Below, piece by piece: positions 1 through 9,254 of a DNA stretch of 64,000 bases. Origin of the DNA: Phoenix dactylifera (lineage: Eukaryota > Streptophyta > Magnoliopsida > Arecales > Arecaceae); the NCBI RefSeq assembly GCF_009389715.1, contig NC_052399.1, positions 6,326,585-6,390,584 on the forward strand. Reading direction: 5' to 3'. Every line of letters begins with the position of its first letter. Positions within the stretch are counted from its first letter, which is position 1. The notes under the pieces were generated by a model. That model searched no databases. It had not been told where the DNA came from and was given only the letters and a program-made list of their open reading frames with translations. A program made the translations under genes and the position numbers.

Positions 1-1769
1 TTTAGTTTTTAGGTACCTTAATGGCAGGGATCGTGAACAGTATCGACCTTCAATTTAGATGTCCATTATTAATTTTAGAGCTGAGAGGAGTAGATTTTCT
101 CTCCTCTTATGAGGAGCAAAATCCATCTAATAAATATATGTATTGTGTATTTATATATAAAGAGAGGGAGATGCTATTTACTCCTCTCAAAAGTAGACAG
201 AGTCTAGCCTTTTCAACTTCAAAATTATTAATAAAATATCTAAATTGAACATCCACACCATTGACCATGATTTATATAGCAAAAGATGTTTAAAATAAAG
301 TACTATGAATTTTTGATAGTTTCTAATCTATGTATCATATAGATACAACATGGACAATTCTCATTATATTAGTATATTAAAATATATGGTAAAGTTTTTA
401 AATTGAGAATCTACTTTATTAATCATGATCTACAAATAATGAAAATAAATAGATTGAGAATCGGCAAATTTTAATAATTAGATTATGGCAATATGATTCC
501 ATATCATTTCACTAGACAAATTTGCTCATGCTTTATGGTTAGAGACCACCGAAATATATGATTCTAGGCTTCTAGTATTTTCAATGGAATTGATCATGTT
601 TCATAGTTAAGATGGATTTTGGACTTCATATCATTAAATAAGAGTTTACGTAAGTTGGTTTATTGAGATATTGGAGCCCTAATGTAGTCTTTTCTATATA
701 TGATACAAGCACTAAGTATTCCTTTTGCATCTAGCACATGCACTCCACATACATAGCTCATTTAAGTTTCTCCTACTATTTTTTTTTTGAAAAAAATTTA
801 AGTTTAGACATTCTTTTATTTGAACTCTCCCATAATTATAAGAGTGGGGTAATTTTTCTTGTGAAGCTTCCTGATTACTCACTTAATCCTTATCTTTCCT
901 CACATGATGACATGGAAAACTATTGAACCAATAGAGATGATCAGAGATAAAATATAGTAGGGCACCTTTTAGTTTAAATTTCTAGCAAAAAAAAATTAAC
1001 AATGCAAAACTACACCATTCAAATTGAAAATCCAGACTGCTAAAGATGATTTATACTATAAAAAATAGAATAAAAATAAAAATTTATCTATGCTGATAGT
1101 CTCTAACCTATGCATCGGGTGAAAAAAATAAATTATTCTAATAATAATGATATTATGTTCTACTCATATATTTTACCACATTAGTGCATTCAATGTCGTT
1201 CATTTTTTTATCTACTTAATGCATAGATTGGAGAGCACTAAAATCTAGCATTTTAATTTTATTGTTAAAATCTGTCAAAGATTTAACCCAAAGCATGGGG
1301 AGTGTGCACACACACGCCTGCGTGCGCGCGCACATATGAGAGAGAGAGAGAGTCAAGGACCTCTGATATCATAAAAATTTTCTTTTTTGAAAAGAAGTAC
1401 TCAAGATTGTAAACAATATATTGACGTACTTGGTAGAATTGATAGATATAAATGAAAAATTTCTGCTGATAGATTCACTAGACGATATAATGACAAATCT
1501 ATTGAAGGCAATTAATGTTCAAAGAGGGGGTGGGATGGGCCATATATGAGTATGCTTGTCAGTCAAGTATGATTGCCCAAGCAATGAAAACCCCACTACC
1601 CTACAAGCAAGCAAGGAGGTACATGGATGATATAAATACCTCCTTTCTTGTCGAGCTAAATAAAGTAAGAGAACATGAGTTAACAATCAAATAAAATTAA
1701 GAAAACTATTGCTAACTGATTGCATGGAACAACTTTGAGAGAGTGAGAGAAAGATGAAAAAGTGATAGA
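1..1769. other. AT-rich intergenic DNA, no gene seen
   Basis: Low-GC sequence with only short chance reading frames. A mixed microsatellite sits at about 1308-1352: a CA run, then CG/TG, then a GA run. Nothing resembling a conserved protein or RNA was found. It ends at the target-site duplication of the LTR element that starts at 1775. Confidence 0.6.
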
Positions 1770-1774
1770 AAGAG

Positions 1775-2182
1775 TGTTGCTGCCAAAATTCGATGTGGAG
1801 GTATGAGGAACGTCGCTGGGAAGAAGCACTGATCTGCATACAAGAAGAAGACAAAGAGGAGGTCATGGTGCTGATTCGATCGGGAGCTCTCCAATGCTTA
1901 AGTCACTGAAAGGGCTTTAAGGAATAGAAGAGGAGAATAAGACTGGAATAAAAAGAGTGGAGAGTATTATATTGTATGTGGTGTATACTTGGCACATCAA
2001 GCTCCTTTTTAGGGATGAGGAGTTTTGGTCTTGCCGATGTTGGACACTTGGGTCTTAATTCAAGCGAAGGACAAACTCTTAGTCTCCAATCTGAGGAAGA
2101 CTCATTCAACTAAAAAAAAAAATTTCTTTTCCTTGATGCCCTGTGTTAGCTTATGATTGGAGGTCGGACTTGGGCCATATCA
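1775..2182 (-). repeat. Left LTR (3' LTR in minus orientation) of composite element
   Basis: It aligns along its length with 7217-7615, including the start (tgttgctgcc versus tgttaccgcc), a middle block around the words aagggcttt and aagagcttt, and the end (gggccatatca versus aggcctcgtca). On the minus strand it begins with TG and ends with CA. A tract reading gaagttgagggca on the minus strand adjoins it internally and is a plausible polypurine tract. Confidence 0.7.
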
Positions 2183-3143
2183 CATGCCCTCAACTTCTAC
2201 ACCCAAGCTATTCCTCCAATTCGGGCTAAAAAAATAGATAAGCTAGTTAATAGTAGGTCAGACATGATCCACCTCATCTCGCCTATTTCTTCATATTATA
2301 GGCCACTTGAGATGAAATGATTATAGTTATTGATGACGAGATGTGTGTCCAGACACACGGCATCTGTCAGATTGGAAAGATGGTCAAGCATATAGATCTC
2401 TCGCGGATCTGAGTCGTTGAAAGCTCTATATAAAGAAGATAAACTTCAACCTTCGAGTTCGACTTTTGGACCCTTGCCCCTGTTTAGGCTTTAGAGGCCA
2501 TAATTTTGGAGGTCAATTTTTGGATCCTATCTCATTTAGGTCAGCTTGTACTAGCCATTATTGCCTAAGGTCGGCTTCTAGAGCCGTTTATCATCTAAGG
2601 TCGGTTTTTAGGAGCTTACCTCCCATAGGTTGGCTTCAAAGAGTCGTGATTATATGAGATCTACTTCAGGAGGTCATTATCATGTGAGGTCGTCTTGTAG
2701 ATTTCTTTTTTTTTTTTTTTTTGATAAACCAGTGCCTCACACTAGATGAGTGTGGCTTCCAGCTTGGAGTTTGGCTTTCTGGGTCATCTCCTTTAGGTTG
2801 GCTTCAGGAGTCATTATTGTATGAGATCATCTAATAGAATCTTGGCCCCCATTCCTAGCCCTCGGGCCGAGTTATCAAAGTTTGGCATTTTGGGTCTTCC
2901 TTTAGTTCAGCTTAGCAGCTGTTGCCATGCGAGGTCGGCTTGCTTAATTTTGCCTCTACCGATGGGATGAGTTTGGATGAGCTACCCAATAGTGTGCACT
3001 TGATTGATCAAGAAGGGCTTTGCCAATTCCCATCCGAGCGTAACTAGAGCTAGGACTTTTTACCTCTGCAGGCTTTGCACGTGACTGACCAATTCGAAAT
3101 TTGCCACTTTCGATCCAAGCCTAGCATGAGCTAGAATTTTTTA
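2183..3143 (-). repeat. Non-coding interior of LTR element with short repeats
   Basis: There is no conserved protein. From about 2480 to 2960, degenerate units of about 30 bp recur around the word gaggtcggctt. From about 2995 to 3308 there are four diverged tandem copies of an 80-bp unit, each with a gcttt-gcacttgactg-type start and a ccactttcgat-type middle. The last copies run into the segment duplicated at 6443. A T-run lies at 2706-2722. Confidence 0.55.
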
Positions 3144-3651
3144 TCTTAGTAAGCTTTACACTTGACTAATCAGGTTGGGTTTTGCCACTTTCGATTTGAT
3201 CCTAGCCTAAGCTATAATTTCTTGGTAGGCTTTGCACTTGACTGGTCAGGTTGAGCTTTGCCACTTTCTATTCAATCCTAGTTTGAGCTAGGATTTTTCA
3301 CCTCGGCGATTCTAGGATAAGTCCCGTGGCTGTCGCCTTAGTGTTTAGGTTGGTGGTCCTAAGATGAGTCTTGTGGTTCCCATACCTCGGAAGGCGACTT
3401 CATAAGTCTCACTTTAAAGATTTTTGTCTTGCAGGGATGCTTTCGTGGCATTTGAAAAGGAGCTGAAATATAGCTTTATTGATTACAAAGATAAAAACTT
3501 TTGTATTACAGATCGTATTGGCAGTACATCTTAAGTTTATCAAAATTTCATATCTTTCATCATTTCCCACATATCGCTCCAATTTGTTACCGCCAAAATC
3601 TGAAGGTTTGAGGAACGCCGCTCAATCTGCCTGAGGGAAGAAGCGGCGATC
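3144..3651. repeat. Duplicated block: element interior plus first 67 bp of a third LTR copy
   Basis: 3144-3532 matches 6443-6832 with a single substitution that I could find (tttgatttg context). 3533-3651 matches 7163-7283 with one substitution, and it includes the LTR edge tgttaccgcc (3585). In the right-hand copy the two parts are separated by an extra 330 bp (6833-7162); here they are contiguous. The block stops where the Copia 5' LTR begins, so the Copia element sits 67 bp inside this LTR copy. Confidence 0.8.
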
Positions 3652-3989
3652 TGTTGAAAAGTAAACTTAATTTAATGAATGACTTTTGGGAGGATTCATG
3701 AATATGTGAAGGGTCACCTTGAGAATGGTGATTCATGTATATGTATTTAAGTAGTTCATGTCTTTTGGGTTTTCTATGTGCATTTAAGTGGTTTATGTCT
3801 TTTGGGTTTTCTATGTGCATTTAAGTGGTTCATGTACTTAGGTTTATTCATGTACCTAGAAGTTCTATAAATACCATGTAAGTCTTATAGTTTTGCAAGC
3901 AAGGTAAGAGCCAAAGTGAATAGAAAAAATCTGAAATATTCTTCCTCTCTATCCTTTCCTCTCTAATCTCTCTTTCTATATTTCCAACA
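3652..3989 (+). repeat. 5' LTR of truncated Copia element
   Basis: 338 bp starting tgttg and ending caaca, perfect 5-bp inverted termini. It holds a TATA-like tataaata at about 3866-3873 and two tandem copies of a unit of about 38 bp between about 3750 and 3832. The primer-binding site follows 3 bp after its end. The partner 3' LTR is absent. Confidence 0.85.
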
Positions 3990-6442
3990 AACTGGTATCA
4001 GAGCTCCAGTTTCTTGATCCTGGAGATGGCCAATTCTACCTTCCCATTTCAATTCCCTCGCCTTACAAAAGAGAATTATGAGAATTGGTGCATTCGTATG
4101 AAGGCTTTGCTTGGATCGCAAGATGTGTGGGAGATCGTGGATAGAGGCTATGAGGAGCCTCGTGAAGAAGCTTTGATGAGTCCTGCTCAAAGGGAGGCTC
4201 TACCCAGAATGCGGAAGAAGGACCAACAAGCTCTCACCCTCATCCATCAATGTTTGGATGAAGCCATGTTCGAGAGAGTGGCGAATGCGACCACCACCAA
4301 GCAAGCATGGGAGATCTTACAAAACTCCTACCAAGGAGTTGATAAAGTGAAGAAAGTACGCCTTCAAATGCTACGAGGAGATTTTGAAGGCATACGAATG
4401 CAAGAATCCGAGTCTATTGCGGATTTCTTTTTGAGGATGTTGGCCATAGTAAATCAAATGAAGAGGTATGGAGAAAGATTGGAGGATGTCCGAGTCATTG
4501 AGAAAATTCTTCGTTCGTTGCATTCGAAGTTCGATGACATCGTCGTAGCCATCGAGGAGTCCAAAGATTTGGAGACTATGACGGTTGATCAACTTATGGG
4601 TTCGTTACAAGCCCATGAAGAGAGAATCAACAAGAAGAAGGAGGAGCCGATCGAGCAAGTTCTAGCCACCAAGCTCTCGGTGAAGAAGAAAGAAAGGGAG
4701 TTTGGGAAAAGTCAACAAGGAAGAGGACGTGGAGGTGGACAAGGTCGAGGGAGAGGAGGAAGAGGAAGAGGAAGAGGTGGACAAGGCAATCAATACTCCA
4801 ACAATGAAGAAATGAGGTATTTGTCAAGAGGCCGTGGTAGAGGAAACTACACAAGGCAAAATGATAAGTCCAAAGTTCGGTGTTACAATTGTCAAAAGAT
4901 TGGGCACTATGCTCGGGAGTGTTGGAGTTCTCCTTTTAATGTTGAAGAGAAGGCTCATCATGTTGAAAATGAAGAAGCGGAGGCCACTTTGTTGCTAGCC
5001 TTCAAAGGAGAAGAAAGAAACAAGAAAGATTTGTGGTATCTTGATAATGCCGCAAGCAATCACATGTGTGGAGATAAAAGCAAATTTGTGGAAATTGACG
5101 AATCGGTGACCGGGTTTGTCACTTTTGGAGATAACTCTAAAGTTCCAATTGAAGGCAAAGCTACGATTTTAATTCGTAGGAAAAATGGTGGCCATCAACT
5201 TATGAGTAATGTTTATTATATTCCAAGTATGAAAAGTAATATTTTGAGTTTGGGACAACTTTTGGAGAAGAACTACGAGGTTCATATGAAAAATCGTAGT
5301 CTCTTACTTCAAGATGATAGGGAGAATGTGATTGCTAAGGTGCCCATGACAAAAAATAGGATGTTTTTGCTTGACATCCAAACTGATGTTGCTAAATGTC
5401 TCAAGACTTGTGTGAAAGATTCTTCTTGGCTTCGGCATTTGAGGCTTGGGCATGTGAATTTTGGAGACTTGAAGTTGTTGGGACAAAAAGAGATGTTGAA
5501 GGGCTTGCCGACTATTGACCAACCGGATCAACTATGTGAAGGGTGTCTTGTTGGCAAACAATTCCGAAAGAGTTTTCCAAAAGAAACTACTTCAAGAGCA
5601 AGGGAGCCTCTTGAACTTGTTCATACCGATGTTTGTGGACCAATCAAGCCTTCTTCATTTGGTAACAATCGGTATTTTCTTCTCTTTATTGTTGATTGTA
5701 GTAGAAAAACTTGGGTTTATTTCTTGAAAGAAAAATCTGAAGTATTTGGTGCTTTTAGAAAATTTAAAGCACTTGTTGAAAAACAAAGTGGCTATTGTAT
5801 TAAAGCCTTGAGAACGGATAGAGGGGGAGAGTTTACTTCTAACAAGTTTAATGAGTTTTGTGAAGCAAATGGCATTCGGCAGTTCTTGACTGTTCCAAGA
5901 TCTCCACAACAAAATGGTGTCGTCGAAAGGAAGAATAGGAGCATTCTCAATATGGCTCGAAGCATGTTGAAGACAAAGAAGATGCCAAAAGAATTTTGGG
6001 CGGAAGCGGTTGACTGTGCAGTGTATCTATCCAACCGGTGTCCAACTAGAAGCCTATGGAACAAAACTCCTCAAGAAGCATGGAGCGGAAGAAAGCCAAA
6101 TGTTTTCTATTTAAGAATTTTTGAGAGCATTGGCTATGTTCATGTACCTGATCAAGAGAGGTCCAAGCTTGATGATAAAAGCAAGAAGCAGATCTTCATC
6201 GGGTATGATCAACGTTCCAAAGGCTACAAGCTCTACAATCCAAGTGTTGGCAAGGCGACTATTAGTAGAGATGTGGAGTTCGATGAAGAAGATTCTTGGG
6301 ATTGGAGTAATGAAGATAAGGAGAGGTATGATTTCTTTCCATTCCTTGATGAGGAGGAGCAAAGAAGAGAAGTTCAGGAGCCCATAACACCTCGATCACC
6401 AACAACTCCTAGTACATTTTCTTTTCTTCATTTTCTTCATCT
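3652..6442 (+). mobile_element. 3'-truncated Ty1/Copia retrotransposon
   Basis: A 5' LTR (3652-3989), a primer-binding site matching initiator tRNA-Met (tggtatcagagc at 3993-4004), gag, protease and integrase regions are present. Reverse transcriptase, RNase H, polypurine tract and 3' LTR are missing. The reading frame passes straight into the duplicated host-element sequence at 6443, at a shared stretch tcttagtaagc. No target duplication can be checked because the 3' end is gone. The open frame suggests recent insertion, but the element cannot move on its own. Confidence 0.88.
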
Positions 6443-6464
6443 TCTTAGTAAGCTTTACACTTGA
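4026..6464 (+). pseudogene. Truncated Copia gag-pol polyprotein (gag, protease, integrase)
   Basis: The frame is open for 812 codons from the ATG at 4026. In order it shows: a UBN2-type gag (LTKENYENW near the start); an RG-rich stretch; a CCHC zinc knuckle ([14 protein letters not shown]); a protease segment whose usual D-S/T-G motif reads DNAASNHM; a GAG-pre-integrase HLRLGH segment; and an integrase core with HTDVCGP, the acidic LRTDRGGEF block and [11 protein letters not shown]. The product would end after the integrase C-terminal region (SRDVEFDEE), and the last residues come from foreign sequence. Reverse transcriptase and RNase H are lost. The altered protease motif suggests a defective or very diverged protease. 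It resembles the Tnt1-94-type polyproteins common in plants; lineage not resolved. Confidence 0.88.
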
Positions 6465-6832
6465 CTAATCAGGTTGGGTTTTGCCACTTTCGATCTGATC
6501 CTAGCCTAAGCTATAATTTCTTGGTAGGCTTTGCACTTGACTGGTCAGGTTGAGCTTTGCCACTTTCTATTCAATCCTAGTTTGAGCTAGGATTTTTCAC
6601 CTCGGCGATTCTAGGATAAGTCCCGTGGCTGTCGCCTTAGTGTTTAGGTTGGTGGTCCTAAGATGAGTCTTGTGGTTCCCATACCTCGGAAGGCGACTTC
6701 ATAAGTCTCACTTTAAAGATTTTTGTCTTGCAGGGATGCTTTCGTGGCATTTGAAAAGGAGCTGAAATATAGCTTTATTGATTACAAAGATAAAAACTTT
6801 TGTATTACAGATCGTATTGGCAGTACATCTGT
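6443..6832. repeat. Second copy of the 390-bp interior block
   Basis: Near-perfect copy of 3144-3532 (one substitution seen). Its left edge abuts the Copia integrase region at shared microhomology. Its right edge continues into a segment absent from the first copy. Confidence 0.85.
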
Positions 6833-7162
6833 CAAGTCAAGGTCAACGTACGAAGCAGCAAGTATGGTGCATCGCCTCTTTCTCGTTCTCGCTCGGAAGC
6901 CAAAACGAACACGCCTGCTACCCACTGTACTGGACCTTCGACCAGGCATTCTACCCGTTGTCGAATCGGAACCAACCACCACTCCTTTCTTGTCTGGCTC
7001 TCGAAGAGTTGAGCGGGCGCTGGCCAGCAACTTCCGTGCCTGAGAATGGAAGAGGGCATAGATTCATTCTTCGTACCTGGTCCAGCCTCACAACCCTTCG
7101 CGGGTTGGTCAGACGGAATTGGACAAAGAAAAGAGAGTGCTCGACCGAAACAACGTCAAACC
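6833..7162. other. 330-bp extra segment of unknown origin inside the LTR element
   Basis: This stretch is absent from the otherwise near-identical block at 3144-3651, where positions 3532 and 3533 are contiguous. It has no terminal repeats and no target duplication at its edges. Its base composition is clearly richer in G+C than its surroundings. Several frames stay open across part of it, but none resembles a known protein. Filler DNA, possibly organellar, or original element sequence lost from the other copy are both possible. Confidence 0.5.
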
Positions 7163-7216
7163 ATAAGTTTATCAAAATTTCATATCTTTCATCATTTCCC
7201 ACATATCGCTCCAATT

Positions 7217-7615
7217 TGTTACCGCCAAAATCTGAAGGTTTGAGAAACGCCGCTCAATCTGCCTGAGGGAAGAAGCGGCGATCTGCACACAATAAGGAGA
7301 CAGAGAGGAGGCCGCCAAAGCTGATACAACTGGAGGCCCTTCATTGCTTAAGCCGGTGAAAGAGCTTTGAGGAACAGTAGAGAAGAATAAGATATAGAAT
7401 AAAAAAAAGTAGAGATCGAGTATTGTATTACATGTGGCGCATACCTATTGCATCAAGTTCTTTTTGTATAAGAGGAGTCCTGGTCTCGTCAGTGTTGGAC
7501 TCGAGTCCTAATTCAAGTAAAGAACAAACTCTTGATCTTTCATCCCAAAAAGAATTTCTTTTTCCCTTGATGCTATGTGACAGCTCATGATGGAGGCCAG
7601 ATTTAGGCCTCGTCA
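7217..7615 (-). repeat. Right LTR (5' LTR in minus orientation) of composite element
   Basis: Partner of 1775-2182. It begins tgttaccgcc and ends cgtca on the plus strand and is followed directly by aagag, which also precedes the left LTR. Alignment with the left LTR shows many substitutions and small gaps, so the original insertion is old. Confidence 0.7.
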
Positions 7616-7620
7616 AAGAG

Positions 7621-9090
7621 AATTTGGAATCTTAATCCTGGCAAGAGGTTCATGAGGGGCTTAGATCGGCTAGCTTGTCATTGCTTCGTGCTAACATGAT
7701 ACGTATTCGGTGCGTTCATGGCGGTTTGCACATCCATATATGGAGCATAAGGGAAGATTAATCCGCAGCAATCTTCTCTAGCTTATACATGAATCAAAGA
7801 GGTTCAGTTTTCCGATCAACGTCCATCTGTACATCACACAAATAGGCACAGTATCTCACGTACCAAACGAAGCCAAGCAGTATGAATCGCCATGTGAGCT
7901 AGAACCGTGCTGCATGCATGCTTTCCTGTGCGAAATGGCCAACATGATAATAAGGACGAAATGAATCGACACCATGAAGCAATTAGAATTACGAAAGATT
8001 CGGTATGCTATTCGCAGCGGAAGAATAACCTTGGAAAACAGAACAGAAACAGCACTAATTCGATGCATAAAATGATGGCTGCTATACTGCATGCGCTCAA
8101 TCCGTCTCCATGATGACCAGGATACGGGAGATTTACGGACGGGAGGAGGCAAAGTGTGGGAGGCATAAATGCCTCGAGCAGCCCACGTCACTATAGCGTG
8201 GCTCTGACATCATCATCAACCCCTTCTTCCCCTCCCCTTTTCTCTCTCTCTCTCTCCCTCCCTTGCGGGCGTTGGTGCTGCGCCTGTGGTGGTGGCATCA
8301 TTCGGATCCTTGAATGGGGAGAGGCGAAAGGGATAAAAAGGGCAGGCGGGGGGGGGGGGGGGGGGGGGGGGGGACCAAATCAAGTGCATGTGCGCGACCA
8401 CCGAAACCATAAGGGGTCCGAAAGCGGCAAACAAGACCCGGCCCGAAAGGCCCCAGTAGTCCCACTAACTCACTCTCCTCTCTCCCTTTACCAAAAAGCA
8501 TATAAAATCCCACGGAAACTGAGATGCTAGGAAAAAAAGAAAGGTTTTGGGAGACCAGAGAAAAGGCTAGAGGAGTAGAAAGAAAGAAGAAGGGAGCATG
8601 AAGCAAAGATGGCTGGGACTATGTTACTGAAGCCAAAGCCTAAGTGTGTGTGAAAGAGAGAGAGAGATAGAGAGAGAGAGGAGGAGTGTATTCCAAGACA
8701 CAATGATTACGTCGTCTTAGGGAAGGCAGGAGGGGGAGGCGTGGAATTGGAAAGCAGAGGGTTTGGAGGGAGGCAGAACGTGGATCTTGACCGAGGTGGA
8801 CCTGCATCCGATCTTTGGATCTCTTTTCACCGCGTCAGGCCTGGTCGGCTCTATTTCTATACTCGGCCATGGCCATGCGCTCTTTTCACCTTCCCCTCTT
8901 TTCTCGCTTCTGTGGCCGCAGCAGCAGAGCGTAATTATAATATCTCCGAGAAGGGCGGTGCCAAAAAGAGAGAACCCCTCCCGATATGGGGAATCGAAGA
9001 GCGAATCGCGTAGGAGCAAAGTAAAAGCCCCCGGGGTTGCCGTACACGACCGAGCAGAGTAGAGTGGCTAGCTTATACCACCTCCCCTCT
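7621..9090. other. Intergenic DNA and upstream region of the bHLH gene
   Basis: No gene is supported. It holds a CT run (about 8238-8258), an uninterrupted run of 26 G (8348-8373), and GA-rich repeats (about 8654-8682). From about 8700 onward it is richer in G+C, as expected near a plant gene start. Open frames here are low-complexity. Confidence 0.55.
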
Positions 9091-9097
9091 CCCTACG

Positions 9098-9109
9098 GAT
9101 AAATAAATA
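9098..9109 (+). promoter_or_regulatory. Possible TATA-like element of the bHLH gene
   Basis: The AT-rich word gataaataaata stands out in a GC- and purine-rich stretch about 155 bp upstream of the start codon. The following leader is purine-rich. The position is reasonable for a core promoter, but no transcription start is known. Confidence 0.35.
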
Positions 9110-9254
9110 GAGAGCCCGTCTGCTCTCCAGGAAGGAGTAAAAGGAGAAGAAGGGGGAGGCAAACATAAAAAGGATCGCAGCCTTTTATGTTGTAGTAAGC
9201 TTAAAGGAGGAGAAAGGGAGAGGAAAGGAAGGGACGTAGGGTTAGGTGAGAGAG

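Larger units (their letters stand above)
1775..7615 (-). mobile_element. Composite non-autonomous LTR retroelement (LARD-like) carrying a Copia fragment
   Basis: Two related terminal repeats (1775-2182 and 7217-7615) bound this unit. The host 5-mer aagag occurs directly before it (1770-1774) and directly after it (7616-7620), a perfect target-site duplication. Read on the minus strand the LTRs start with TGA and end with AACA, and a purine-rich tract ending in gggca lies just inside the left LTR, so the element is minus-oriented. The original interior has no gag or pol; it is built of short repeats. The interior also holds a Copia fragment (3652-6442) preceded by a partial second copy of the element (3144-3651). 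The two outer LTRs have diverged clearly by eye, whereas the internal duplicate is nearly identical, so the composite step is younger. LARD-type classification is inferred from the absence of coding capacity. Confidence 0.75.

Noticed and set aside
6723..7266. Frames of 62-162 codons after the truncated Copia
   Set aside because: They cross the junction between the duplicated block and the 330-bp segment and have no recognisable domain.
8156..8606. Possible small gene upstream of the bHLH gene
   Set aside because: Frames run through a 26-G homopolymer and CT runs, giving poly-Gly or poly-Pro; composition artefact.
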